From: an uncultured Clostridium sp.
GTDB taxonomy: Bacteria; Bacillota; Clostridia; Clostridiales; Clostridiaceae
NCBI GenBank assembly: GCA_900539375.1
Contig: UQBY01000024.1
Location: 1-40,068 of the forward strand
DNA length: 40,068 bases
Reading direction: 5' to 3'
Positions 1-7,787 of the stretch are shown one piece after another. A program made the translations under genes and the position numbers. The first letter of the stretch is position 1, and each line of letters begins with the position of its first letter. The notes under the pieces were generated by a model. It was not told the origin of the DNA, ran no database searches, and saw only the letters and a program-made list of their open reading frames with translations.

Positions 1-645
1 CATTGCTGATATAGGAAGATTTTTATTAAAATAAAAATGGGTTCCATGAGCCTCATCTGCTAAAACCTTCATTCCATATGAATGGGCAAGCTTTACTATT
101 TCTTTTATATCTGAACATATACCATAATATGTTGGGTTATTTACAAAAACTGCTACAGCATCTGGATTATTTTTTATAGCTTCCTCTACACAGCTAAGTT
201 CCATTCCTAGGGCTATTCCTAATACTGGATTTATTTTAGGATTTACATAAACCGGAATAGCCCCACAAAGAACCATAGCATTAATTACACTTTTATGTAC
301 ATTTCTTGGTAAAATTATTTTATCTCCTGCCTTACATACAGATAAAATCATATTTTGAACAGCTGATGTGGTTCCTCCCACCATAAGAAAAGCATTTTCT
401 GCTTTAAAAGCATCTGCTGTAAGCTTTTCTGCTTCATGAATAACAGATACTGGATGACATAAATTATCTAATGGCTTCATGGAATTTACATCTAAACCAA
501 CACATTTTTCTCCAAGTAAATCAACTAATTCTGGATTTCCACGCCCTCTTTTGTGCCCTGGTACATCAAATGGAACCACTCTCTTTTTTCTAAATTTTTG
601 TAATGCTTCATAAATTGGGGCTAATTTTTGCTTTTCAATGTCCAT
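1..645 (-). CDS. Orn/Lys/Arg decarboxylase-family PLP enzyme (N-terminal 215 residues, runs off window)
   Basis: Translating the minus strand from the ATG at 645 gives an open frame to the window edge, beginning MDIEKQKLAPIYEALQKF. FDVPGHKRGRG near residue 27, LMVGGTTSAVQNMI near 87 and ADEAHGTHF near 197 are typical of the fold-type I major domain of arginine/lysine/ornithine decarboxylases, PLP enzymes that make polyamines or diamines. The PLP-binding lysine would lie beyond the edge, so the substrate cannot be assigned; the arginine decarboxylase (SpeA-like) group is the best guess. An AGGAG ribosome binding site sits 8 bases before the ATG. Upstream is a roughly 420-nt leader with an intrinsic terminator, so expression may be attenuated. 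Confidence 0.85.
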   Translation of the reverse strand, partial: MDIEKQKLAPIYEALQKFRKKRVVPFDVPGHKRGRGNPELVDLLGEKCVGLDVNSMKPLDNLCHPVSVIHEAEKLTADAFKAENAFLMVGGTTSAVQNMILSVCKAGDKIILPRNVHKSVINAMVLCGAIPVYVNPKINPVLGIALGMELSCVEEAIKNNPDAVAVFVNNPTYYGICSDIKEIVKLAHSYGMKVLADEAHGTHFYFNKNLPISAM

Positions 646-733
646 AACTTCACTCCTTTGTGTACCAAAAAGGAAATTTCTAAACTCTTTTCTCTTACTT
701 AAGCTTAAAAGTTATCTATAATTTCCTTATAAT

Positions 734-762
734 AAAAAAACAGATGATATATAATCACCTGT
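734..762 (-). terminator. intrinsic terminator/attenuator upstream of the decarboxylase
   Basis: Minus strand: a 9-bp stem ACAGGTGAT / ATCATCTGT with one G-U pair, then seven T. It lies between the leader promoter and the decarboxylase start, about 90 nt before the ATG, so it either ends an independent small RNA or acts as an attenuator. Between it and the gene, AAGGAAATT pairs with AATTTCCTT just before the ribosome binding site. Confidence 0.65.
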
Positions 763-941
763 GTAAATAACATATTACAATTTATTCATAGATAAAAATT
801 ATCTAATAAAATTTAAGTATGAATTAGAGCTACATAGCAAATATACTGTTACTACTCTTATTGAATGTTTCACAAGATGATATGCATTAAATTGCGATTA
901 TAAAATAATCAACTTATAAAATTTGAGCTAATAAAACTCAA

Positions 942-1028
942 TCAATAATGTGAGAAAAATTTAATATCTCCCACGCCGGCAACTGACCCGCCTGTCCGTC
1001 TGGGCATTCCTAAATTAATAGTGGTCAT
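942..1028 (-). other. GC-rich patch in AT-rich leader; also a 28-codon frame
   Basis: Bases 968-1010 are far more GC-rich than anything around them. On the minus strand the patch lies within a 28-codon frame (ATG at 1028, TGA at 944-942) whose peptide contains MPRRTGGSVAGVGD. It uses CCC, CGG, GGC and GCC codons that are rare in this genome and has no Shine-Dalgarno sequence, so a conserved structured RNA is at least as likely as a peptide. Short pairings such as CCCA with TGGG are possible, but I match it to no riboswitch class I know. The rest of the gene-free stretch 646-1143 holds the promoter, the terminator and AT-rich DNA. Confidence 0.4.
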
Positions 1029-1068
1029 ATATTCGCATGAAACTATATTTCTATTTCATACACAAAAT

Positions 1069-1097
1069 ACCATATCACAAATGCTAATCCATGTCAA
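1069..1097 (-). promoter_or_regulatory. sigma-A promoter of the decarboxylase leader
   Basis: On the minus strand TTGACA (1097-1092) is followed after exactly 17 bases by TATGGT (1074-1069). The predicted start is near 1062, so the transcript would carry the GC-rich patch, then the terminator at 734-762, then the decarboxylase gene at 645. Confidence 0.5.
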
Positions 1098-1143
1098 TAA
1101 ATGAAAAGTAATAAGATTTGTAAATATAATTTCTTATCTTTGT

Positions 1144-1719
1144 TTATCCTTTTAATACAATTAAATCTGATTCTTCATAACGGTTATGTCCTTGTAAATT
1201 CTTTTTATACTTCCAACACTTAATAGCTTCTTCTAAAGTTTTGCCTTTATTATGTGCAAAGAAATCTCGAATATAGGTATTGTATTCAAATTGTTTATCT
1301 ATAGAACTTTTATTTTTCTTTTTATTTTCTAAAATTTCATAATATGCAGCAATTGCTTCTTTATATGTTTTCCCCATGTTACATTTTAACCATTTTTGAA
1401 AAGAAACATTAAATGAAAAACTATTTCCTATATGTGCTTTAAAAAAAGCTCTATGTTTTTCAGAGCAAACAAAATTAGGTTCTATTATACTCTCTTCATT
1501 TATTTCTAAAGGTATATTAGTTTTTCTTTTTGTTTTTGTAGAGGTGGATTTTAATATTTTTCCTGTGTCAAGAAAATATGCTATTCTTTCTGTTAATTCT
1601 ATTTTTCCACCTGATACAGGCAAACCATTATCTCTACAAAAATTTACTAACTCCTCTTTCAAATAATAAAACTCACGAAAAGTTTTACTATCCATATTTT
1701 TATCTAATTTTTCTCCCAT
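1144..1719 (-). CDS. SAP-like domain protein, DUF6434-type
   Basis: 191 residues. Residues about 17-50 (YLKEELVNFCRDNGL ... ELTERIAYFL) resemble a SAP helix-extended-helix, a small nucleic-acid-binding module. The C-terminal half contains two related pieces, FQKWLKCNMGKTYKEAI and IRDFFAHNKGKTLEEAI, that look like an internal duplication of a short helical motif; I associate this arrangement with DUF6434 proteins from memory only. The start has GGGGATG upstream. It lies 18 bases downstream of the methyltransferase on the same strand, so the two probably form an operon. Its function is unknown; a nucleic-acid-binding role is inferred from the SAP-like region. Confidence 0.6.
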   Translation of the reverse strand: MGEKLDKNMDSKTFREFYYLKEELVNFCRDNGLPVSGGKIELTERIAYFLDTGKILKSTSTKTKRKTNIPLEINEESIIEPNFVCSEKHRAFFKAHIGNSFSFNVSFQKWLKCNMGKTYKEAIAAYYEILENKKKNKSSIDKQFEYNTYIRDFFAHNKGKTLEEAIKCWKYKKNLQGHNRYEESDLIVLKG

Positions 1720-1737
1720 AAAAACATCCCCTAAATT

Positions 1738-2334
1738 TTAAATATACTTCACCTTTTTTAATATAATATTAAGCCATTTTTCTTCTTCTCTTCCCTTTCT
1801 AGCATCTGATGTGATTTTTTCTTCTACTATTTCATATTCTAAAATATCTTTTATTAAATTTCTAAACTTTTTTTCTGTCATGTTAGTAAAATATCTGCCA
1901 TTTCTTTCTCCTTCAAATTCCCCATATTTAAAAGATAAATAAAAATATCCCTCTTCTTTAAGATTATTCCTTAAATTTTTTATTACTTCCTTTAAATCTT
2001 TATAAGGCAAATGTAGAAGTGAGGCACAAGCCCATATTCCATTAAATTTTATATCACTTTTAAAATTTTGAAAGGTAGTAAATATTACCTCTTGCCCTAT
2101 ATAAGAACTTGCAATATTACATAGCTTTTCTGAACCATCTACTGATACCACTTTAAAACCTTTTTCTAAAAATGCTTTGCTATCTCTTCCTGAACCACAT
2201 CCTAAATCTAAAATATAATCTCCCTTTTTAAGATATTTAAGTAACATATTTTGCATTTTATTAAACTCCACATCTTTAGTTGATGATACAAAAAGTTCTA
2301 CATTTTTATTATAATATTCTATAGTTTTATTCAT
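1738..2334 (-). CDS. class I SAM-dependent methyltransferase
   Basis: 198 residues from ATG 2334 (MNKTIEYYNKN). The SAM-binding motif I is ILDLGCGSGRDSKAF, followed by VSVDGSEKLC (motif II acidic residue) and an LLHLPYKDLK stretch as in small bacterial methyltransferases related to tellurite-resistance/UbiE-type enzymes. The substrate is not predictable. The frame stays open further upstream, but those extra 11 residues are read from the IS right end; AAAGGA six bases before ATG 2334 supports the shorter start. The IS element ends about 15-20 bases upstream of this start, so the native promoter has probably been displaced. Confidence 0.8.
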   Translation of the reverse strand: MNKTIEYYNKNVELFVSSTKDVEFNKMQNMLLKYLKKGDYILDLGCGSGRDSKAFLEKGFKVVSVDGSEKLCNIASSYIGQEVIFTTFQNFKSDIKFNGIWACASLLHLPYKDLKEVIKNLRNNLKEEGYFYLSFKYGEFEGERNGRYFTNMTEKKFRNLIKDILEYEIVEEKITSDARKGREEEKWLNIILKKVKYI

Positions 2335-2344
2335 TATATATCCT

Positions 2345-2520
2345 TTCAAGTGTGAACTACTCGCCACTTATAGAAGTGGGAGCTTCTTGGTCAATATACC
2401 TAACGGTACAAGTTTACCCAAGCTAATAAGGTAGTTCCTACCTCAACAAATACCGAAATTATATAGCTAATTTCAGTAGATTTATACTAGCATTTACATC
2501 TCTATCGTGGTTAGCACCAC
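2345..2520 (-). ncRNA. probable omegaRNA/right-end region of the IS
   Basis: In IS605-type elements the guide RNA of TnpB is read from the 3' end of tnpB through the right end into flanking DNA. The equivalent region here, on the minus strand after the tnpB stop, contains GGTAGGAACTACC and TTGTACCGTTAGGTATA followed by the terminal hairpin CTCCCACTT-CTAT-AAGTG. The guide would be the flanking sequence just before the methyltransferase start. Assigned from position and family knowledge; no RNA data are available. Confidence 0.5.
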
Positions 2521-3547
2521 AACTCGGACAAGTCCAATTTCTCAATGCTAGATTTTTTACATCACTATTCTTATATCCACATTTTGAACAAAGTTGGCTA
2601 CTAGCATAATTTGATGGAGCAATTATAATTTTTCTACCACTCCAAGTGGCTTTATATTCTAACATTGTCCTAAATTCTGACCAACTTACTTCACTTATCG
2701 CTTTAGCTAATTTATGATTTTGCATCATGTTTTTAACCCTCAAATCTTCTAAAACTATTACTTGGTTTTCGCTAATAATTTTAGTTGATAATTTATGCAA
2801 AAAATCTTTTCTTTGATTAGCTATTCTTTGGTGAAGCTTCGCAACTTTTAGCCTTGCTTTATATCTGTTATTGCTTCCTTTTTGTTTCCTAGATAAATCT
2901 TTTTGTAATTTAGCTAGTTTCTTTTCAGACTTCCTTAGATTCTTTGGATTATCAAACCTATCACCATTGGAGCATATAGCAAACTCTTTTAACCCAAGGT
3001 CAATACCTATTTTGTTTTCATTCTTTGGTAGTTTAATATTTTCAGTATCTACTAAGATAGAAATATAGTATTGATTACTTGGCGTTTTAGAAATTGTTAC
3101 AGACTTAATTAATCCTTTGAATTGTCTATGCAAAACTATTTTTATTTTAGATTTTAATTTTGGAATTTTTATATAACCATTATCAATGTATATAGTTCCA
3201 TTTTGATTATTGGTTGTATAACTAAATCTATTAGTTTTCTTAGACTTGAATTTAGGAAATCCTACTGATTTATCTCTAAAGAAGTTTTTATAAGCTTTAT
3301 CTAAATTTATTTGAGCATTAGCTAAGGCTAAACTATCAATTTCCTTTAACCATTCATATTCTTTCTTGTATTGAGCTGGTGTAGGATATTTTATTTGTTT
3401 AATATCTAAATCTTTATTTTCTTCATAAGATTTAATTCTATCAACTAACATTTGATTATAAATAAATCTAGTACATCCAAAAGTTTTAGCAAGATATAAT
3501 TTTTGTTCACCCGTAGGATATATTCTGTATTTATAAGCCTTTAACAT
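2459..3547 (-). CDS. tnpB: TnpB RNA-guided endonuclease, apparently intact
   Basis: 362 residues. The N-terminal part is the OrfB helix-turn-helix region (YRIYPTGEQKLYL). RuvC catalytic residues are present: D183 in GIDLGLKEFA, E267 in VLEDLRVKNM and D350 in HDRDVNASINL. The zinc finger has C320, C323, C340 and C343. Length matches active TnpB proteins. TnpB uses an omegaRNA to cut target DNA next to a short motif and helps keep the IS at its donor site. The start has GAGGTGA upstream and lies only 9 bases after the tnpA stop, so the two are probably co-translated. Confidence 0.9.
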   Translation of the reverse strand: MLKAYKYRIYPTGEQKLYLAKTFGCTRFIYNQMLVDRIKSYEENKDLDIKQIKYPTPAQYKKEYEWLKEIDSLALANAQINLDKAYKNFFRDKSVGFPKFKSKKTNRFSYTTNNQNGTIYIDNGYIKIPKLKSKIKIVLHRQFKGLIKSVTISKTPSNQYYISILVDTENIKLPKNENKIGIDLGLKEFAICSNGDRFDNPKNLRKSEKKLAKLQKDLSRKQKGSNNRYKARLKVAKLHQRIANQRKDFLHKLSTKIISENQVIVLEDLRVKNMMQNHKLAKAISEVSWSEFRTMLEYKATWSGRKIIIAPSNYASSQLCSKCGYKNSDVKNLALRNWTCPSCGANHDRDVNASINLLKLAI

Positions 3548-3556
3548 TATTTCACC

Positions 3557-3955
3557 TCATTTCATTCCTTGATTTTCAATATACTTCCTTACTACTTCGA
3601 TAGTTGCTCCGCCAGTAGTTAATAGGCAATAGCTTCTACTCCAAAAATATTCTTTCCATAGTTTCTTTTTTATAAGTGGATATTCCTTTTTTATAAGTCT
3701 GCTACTTGCTGATTTATAAGCATTTAGGAATTTAGATATTTCGGTGTTTGGTGAACCTCTAAATAGTAAGTGAACATGGTCTTTATCATGATTACATTCT
3801 TCTAAAGTTACATTATACTTAGGTGAAATATACTCAAATATTTCTTTTAATCTATTGGATATATCATCATCAATTACTTTTCTACGGTATTTTATAACCA
3901 ATACTAAGTGATATGATAATTTGAATACTGAATGATTATTAGTATCTAAATTCAT
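3557..3955 (-). CDS. tnpA: IS200/IS605 Y1 transposase TnpA
   Basis: 132 residues, the usual length. The HUH motif is H60-V-H62 within DKDHVHLLF and the nucleophile is the tyrosine of VRKYIENQG (Y125). The N terminus (HLVLVIKYRRKVI) is typical of the family. The enzyme excises and inserts single-stranded circular DNA, recognising hairpins at the element ends. It is transcribed ahead of tnpB. All catalytic residues are present, so the element may still be mobile. Confidence 0.93.
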   Translation of the reverse strand: MNLDTNNHSVFKLSYHLVLVIKYRRKVIDDDISNRLKEIFEYISPKYNVTLEECNHDKDHVHLLFRGSPNTEISKFLNAYKSASSRLIKKEYPLIKKKLWKEYFWSRSYCLLTTGGATIEVVRKYIENQGMK

Positions 3956-4031
3956 GATTATTCCTCATTTCTATCATTTACTATTGATTATATTGTATTA
4001 CTATAGTTGACTATCGTCAAGTGCTATCCAT

Positions 4032-4052
4032 CTCCCACTTTAGAAGTGGGAG
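4032..4052. repeat. left-end hairpin of the IS
   Basis: A perfect 9-bp palindrome CTCCCACTT-TAG-AAGTGGGAG located about 75 bases before the tnpA start; it is the expected TnpA recognition hairpin and matches the right-end hairpin. Confidence 0.75.
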
Positions 4053-4126
4053 AATTTCGCACAATTAGGTTAAATTTATTTTGTAAAAAGCTAAACTGAT
4101 ACATAAACTTTATAATTTATTGTTTT

Positions 4127-5671
4127 TTAAACAAATACTTCAAATATTTCTTTTCCTTCAATAAGTACCTCTTCTTTTTTATATTCTTTATTTTTATTAA
4201 AATTAAAAATAAGTAAATATCCTTTGTTTTGACCATTTACATTAAGATAATCAAAAAGTTGTTTTATGCCTTTTTCATGATATTCTTCTCCACGCCATAT
4301 TTTAAGCTCTATAATATACTTATTTGTATTGTAAGTTATAACTATATCTAATCTTTTTTCCTCTGATATTTGAGGTTCTTTAAAATCAAAACCTACTCCA
4401 TTTATTATTGGTTTTATAAAAGCCAAAAATAAAAGTCTACCATGTTTTTCTAAAAACTTAGTATCTTTTTCACTATATTGTTCTTTCATAAATTGTTGAA
4501 ATTTTAATAATATCTTTTCTATATTTAAACCATTTCCTAAAATAAACTCATTTTTAAAATTATACTTTTCTAAAGTATTATTAGCTACTTCTATTTTAGA
4601 GGATAAGTAATCATAAATATACTGCTCATATATTCTATTACTAATAGTTACTTTATTATCTCTTTCTGATAAAATTCCTAAGACTACACCTAAATTTATT
4701 AATGGATTACTTAAATTAAAACTTATAATCTTATTATTAATAACTATATTTTCAATAAGATTTTGAAGATCTTTATTATTTTCCATATTCTTTACTAAAT
4801 CATCAAATAAAGTATTCCTTTCTAAAAGAAGTAACTTTACTGACCTTATCATATTTTCTTCATTCCAAGAAGCTTTTAAATCTTCATCTATTATTTGACA
4901 TAATCTACTTACTAAAAAGGGATACCCATTTGTATAAAAATATATAAATTCTGAAGCTTTTTCTGTATTAAAATCTAAGATTTTGTCTTTTTTATACTCC
5001 TCTAGCATATTTTTTATTCCTGTCTTTGATAGACTCATATCAATATTAAAAGGAACTGCTATATTCCAAGGTGAATTATATTTTCTTTCTTCATTTGGTC
5101 TTAATTTTAATTTTAAATTTTTTATATCATAAACTCCAGCTAAAATTACAGATTTAAATGTAACTACTTTTCCTTTTTCTCTATCTAAATAGTTATTTCT
5201 AAGCATTCCTAAAAAGTTTAAAAACAATTGATTATTAGAACTTTTATCAACCTCATCTATTATAAGAATTACTTCTTTATTACATTCTTCAATAAATTCA
5301 TTTAGGTAATCACTTAATTCATCTAAATTAGTAACTTTTCCACAGTATCCCAATAGCTTATTGCTATTATTTCTATCTATAAGTCTTATTGCTTTAGCAG
5401 AATTTTTCAAAAATGTTTGACAGAATAATTTCTCATCATTAAAAATAACATCTCCAATTCCCTCAAAACTTATACTTATAACTAAATATTCTCCACTTAA
5501 ACTCCTTTCTAAAGCTGTTAATGTTGTAGTTTTTCCATATTGCCTTGGTCTATTTATTACAAAATATTCTTCTTGCTCTATTAATACTTTTATTTTTTCT
5601 ATTTTCTCACTTATATTAACCATATAGTGCTTCTTTGGATTACAAAGACCTGTTGTATTAAATCTTTTCAT
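4127..5671 (-). CDS. AAA-like ATPase fused to a PD-(D/E)XK nuclease-like domain (paralogue 1)
   Basis: 514 residues. It begins MKRFNTTGLCNPKKHYMV, with Walker A RPRQYGKTT at 41-49 and Walker B EVILIIDEVD around 133-142. The C-terminal segment has RLDIVITY followed by YIIELKIWRG, the D...ExK pattern of the PD-(D/E)XK nuclease fold. This architecture is widespread in clostridia and Bacteroidetes with many paralogues per genome; its role is not established, and defence or mobile-element functions are only guesses. A close paralogue lies at 34820-36358 and a 30-nt remnant of a further copy at 36781-36810. GGAG lies before the ATG. The IS lies just downstream. Confidence 0.8.
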   Translation of the reverse strand: MKRFNTTGLCNPKKHYMVNISEKIEKIKVLIEQEEYFVINRPRQYGKTTTLTALERSLSGEYLVISISFEGIGDVIFNDEKLFCQTFLKNSAKAIRLIDRNNSNKLLGYCGKVTNLDELSDYLNEFIEECNKEVILIIDEVDKSSNNQLFLNFLGMLRNNYLDREKGKVVTFKSVILAGVYDIKNLKLKLRPNEERKYNSPWNIAVPFNIDMSLSKTGIKNMLEEYKKDKILDFNTEKASEFIYFYTNGYPFLVSRLCQIIDEDLKASWNEENMIRSVKLLLLERNTLFDDLVKNMENNKDLQNLIENIVINNKIISFNLSNPLINLGVVLGILSERDNKVTISNRIYEQYIYDYLSSKIEVANNTLEKYNFKNEFILGNGLNIEKILLKFQQFMKEQYSEKDTKFLEKHGRLLFLAFIKPIINGVGFDFKEPQISEEKRLDIVITYNTNKYIIELKIWRGEEYHEKGIKQLFDYLNVNGQNKGYLLIFNFNKNKEYKKEEVLIEGKEIFEVFV

Positions 5672-5751
5672 ACATTTAAATGCTCCTAAATACTTATTTC
5701 TTCTTGCCTTATAATTTAAATTATATATTATTCTTTCTATTGTGTAAAACT

Positions 5752-6159
5752 TTAAATATAGTTATTTTCTTTAAGCCATTTATTGTATTTTGCCATTGTT
5801 ATTTTATATATGGTTTCAATATCATATAAGTACATATCTACCTTTCCAAAGGCTGAAGGCATTTCAACTCTTATTGTTTTTTTAATTTTAATAAAGTTTG
5901 TATCTTGCATTTTTTTAATCATTTTATCTGTTGCAAAGAAAATATCTTTTAAATCCTTTCTTGTAAAACCTAAGAATTCAATAAATTCAAAAAGGTCTAT
6001 TTTATTAGTATTAATAAGTTTTATCATTTCATCTTTTTTTAATGCTTTTTTAACTTTGACATTATGTCTTTCTAAAACAGTAGTAATATTTTCCCTGGTT
6101 ATATGTTTAAAATTATCTTTAACATAATCTCTAATCCATTCCTTAGTTATCATCTTCAT
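5752..6159 (-). CDS. hypothetical helical protein
   Basis: 135 residues, basic, predicted mostly helical, no membrane segment. I do not recognise the family. The pattern of a short helical N-terminal module (WIRDYVKDNF), a central LFEFIEFLGFTRKDLKDIF stretch and a C-terminal YKITMAKYNKWLKEN could suggest a nucleic-acid-binding helical bundle, but this is speculative. GAGGTG seven bases before ATG 6159 supports the start. It is followed by the ATPase/nuclease gene 80 bases downstream and may be co-transcribed with it. Confidence 0.6.
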   Translation of the reverse strand: MKMITKEWIRDYVKDNFKHITRENITTVLERHNVKVKKALKKDEMIKLINTNKIDLFEFIEFLGFTRKDLKDIFFATDKMIKKMQDTNFIKIKKTIRVEMPSAFGKVDMYLYDIETIYKITMAKYNKWLKENNYI

Positions 6160-6228
6160 TTTAGCACCTCTAATATATTTTCTTATTGTTAGTTATAAGT
6201 ATTATCACTTTTTAGTAAACTAATTCAA

Positions 6229-6258
6229 AAAAACAGAGATTTTTTAACCTCTGTTTTT
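6229..6258 (-). terminator. intrinsic terminator after the CpXC gene
   Basis: AAAAACAGAG pairs with CTCTGTTTTT around a 10-base loop; on the minus strand the stem is followed by a T run. It lies 24 bases downstream of the CpXC stop. Confidence 0.75.
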
Positions 6259-6281
6259 CTAAATTTAATGAATTCTTTTTA

Positions 6282-6956
6282 TTAAGCATGTTTTTTTTCA
6301 TTCATAATTTTATTATAAGCCCAAACTTCATCTATAAGTACAAAGCCCTTTTCTTTTTTTTCTTCCTTTAGTAGTTCTTTATGCTTTTCTAATATAACAT
6401 CTATCATTTCTTCTGATATTGGCATAAAGGCTACTGTTCCATCTTTAATAAGAAATTGTGCTACATAAGAGCCTTCACTATTTTTGTTAAATAAAATCTC
6501 TTCTATTTCTTTTTCTGGATACTTTTTTAAGAAAAAGGATCTATTTATTATTTTTATTATTTCTATTACCCTATCGTCTAATTCTTCATCAAAAATCTTT
6601 ATTTTTTCTGCTAATTTATTTGTATCTTTTACTACTCTAAACTCATAATTTTTCATGCTATTTTCTAGTGAATCTGACTTTAGTTTATTAAGCATTTTAT
6701 CTAATATTTTAGTATCTCCACTGAAATTAGGTATACAATAAATCATTAAATTTTTGTCCATATCATGATAAAGACATGGATATTCAACTCTTGTTGTAAA
6801 TCCACATTCATCACAAATAAATTGAAATAATTTTCCTGACATTATATTTTCTTTTTGTTCTGTATCTAAATTTACATTTATGCTGTCCCAAACCTTTACT
6901 TTTTGTATTTTATTACATTTTGGACAAGTAACTTGACTATAACTAAACTTTGACAT
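6282..6956 (-). CDS. CpXC zinc-ribbon domain protein
   Basis: 224 residues from ATG 6956 (MSKFSYSQVTCPKCNK). Two Cys pairs, CPKC near the N terminus and CDEC around residue 49, define the CpXC domain, a presumed zinc-binding module of unknown function found in many Firmicutes. The longer frame starting at 7013 is rejected because GAGGTGAT lies directly before 6956. The C-terminal 130 residues are mostly helical and end in a lysine/glutamate-rich stretch. No operon partner is obvious; the next gene upstream is divergent. Confidence 0.8.
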   Translation of the reverse strand: MSKFSYSQVTCPKCNKIQKVKVWDSINVNLDTEQKENIMSGKLFQFICDECGFTTRVEYPCLYHDMDKNLMIYCIPNFSGDTKILDKMLNKLKSDSLENSMKNYEFRVVKDTNKLAEKIKIFDEELDDRVIEIIKIINRSFFLKKYPEKEIEEILFNKNSEGSYVAQFLIKDGTVAFMPISEEMIDVILEKHKELLKEEKKEKGFVLIDEVWAYNKIMNEKKHA

Positions 6957-7173
6957 ATTATCACCTCTATTGCTTTTGTAAACGATATAATTATTATGTA
7001 TTAAGTTTAGCACATTTTTTTATTATAATCTATTAAATTTTTATAATTTTCACACATTTTCAACTTATTTCAAAATTAAAATATATATTTTTATATTATT
7101 TATCAATATTATAAAGTATTAAATTAAATAAAATGTTATAATTAAATTATCATTTAGTATTGGAGATGATTTT

Positions 7174-7347
7174 ATGTCATTAACTAAACAATTGTTAGAA
7201 ATCATTAAAGACATGCCACCAGAAAAGCTAATTGAAATTATAGATTTTGCTGAAAATATAAAGGAAAATGATTTTAAAGAAACTAAAAATATTGTAGATT
7301 CATTAATTGAAGAGTATGACAAAGCTTTAAGGGAGCTTGCTAGATAA
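7174..7347 (+). CDS. DUF2281-like antitoxin of a Doc toxin
   Basis: 57 residues: MSLTKQLLEIIKDMPPEKL, then IIDFAENIKEND and an acidic helical tail. The N terminus matches the short helical DUF2281-type antitoxins often placed before toxin genes. GGAGATG lies upstream of the ATG, and the stop codon directly abuts the doc start (TAA then ATG), so the pair is translationally coupled in the usual antitoxin-first order. It is expected to bind Doc and block its active site, and probably to regulate the operon. The assignment rests mainly on position and helical pattern. Confidence 0.7.
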   Translation: MSLTKQLLEIIKDMPPEKLIEIIDFAENIKENDFKETKNIVDSLIEEYDKALRELAR

Positions 7348-7725
7348 ATGAAAACTCTTACTCTTAAAGATATTTTATATATTCACGAATCTACAATTAA
7401 AAAGCATGGTGGTACAAATGGTATTAAAAGCTTAGACCTTATTAGAAGTTCTTTAAATTCTGGATTTGCTACCTTTAATGGAAAATACTTATATAAATCC
7501 ATTGAAGAAAAAATAGCTATGATTTCCTATTCTTTTATAAAAAATCATGGTTTTGAAGACGGAAATAAACGTGTTGGTTGTCTTGTTCTTTTAACCTTAT
7601 GTTATAAAAATGACCTTACTATAAAACCTACTCAAGAAGAATTAATTAATTTAGGCTTAGGAGTTGCAGAGGGAAAATTAAATAAAAAAGATATTTTAAG
7701 TTTTATATTTAATACAATAAAGTAA
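7348..7725 (+). CDS. doc: Doc-type Fic-domain toxin
   Basis: 125 residues, the length of Doc. The Fic motif is HGFEDGNKR (H67, F69, D71, N73, R75), with a canonical N-terminal YIHESTIKKHGGTNGI stretch found in Doc. P1 Doc phosphorylates elongation factor Tu and halts translation; the same activity is plausible here but not shown. AGGGAG within the end of the antitoxin gene acts as ribosome binding site. A stable terminator follows immediately, so the two genes form a closed bicistronic unit between the CpXC gene and kptA. Confidence 0.87.
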   Translation: MKTLTLKDILYIHESTIKKHGGTNGIKSLDLIRSSLNSGFATFNGKYLYKSIEEKIAMISYSFIKNHGFEDGNKRVGCLVLLTLCYKNDLTIKPTQEELINLGLGVAEGKLNKKDILSFIFNTIK

Positions 7726-7727
7726 AC

Positions 7728-7787
7728 TAAAGCTTTGCATGAAAAAAATTGTTATAAAATTTCTTTCATGCAATAGCTTTATTTTTT
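7728..7787 (+). terminator. terminator of the toxin-antitoxin operon
   Basis: TAAAGCTTTGCATGAAA pairs with TTTCATGCAATAGCTTTA (one bulge) and is followed by T-rich sequence. It separates the convergent doc and kptA genes. Confidence 0.8.

Larger units (their letters stand above)
2350..4066 (-). mobile_element. IS200/IS605-family insertion sequence with tnpA and tnpB
   Basis: Two genes in the same orientation (tnpA then tnpB) are flanked by subterminal imperfect palindromes of the same sequence: CTCCCACTT/AAGTGGGAG at 4032-4052 and its relative with a bulge at 2361-2383. There are no terminal inverted repeats and no target duplication, as expected for HUH single-strand transposition. Both proteins look intact. 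Exact cleavage points cannot be fixed without an empty site, so the boundaries are approximate. Confidence 0.8.

Noticed and set aside
942..1028. A real 28-residue peptide gene
   Set aside because: No Shine-Dalgarno sequence and codon use foreign to the genome; kept as a GC-rich patch only.
2335..2367. Longer N terminus of the methyltransferase
   Set aside because: The extra codons read IS right-end sequence; AAAGGA before ATG 2334 fits better.
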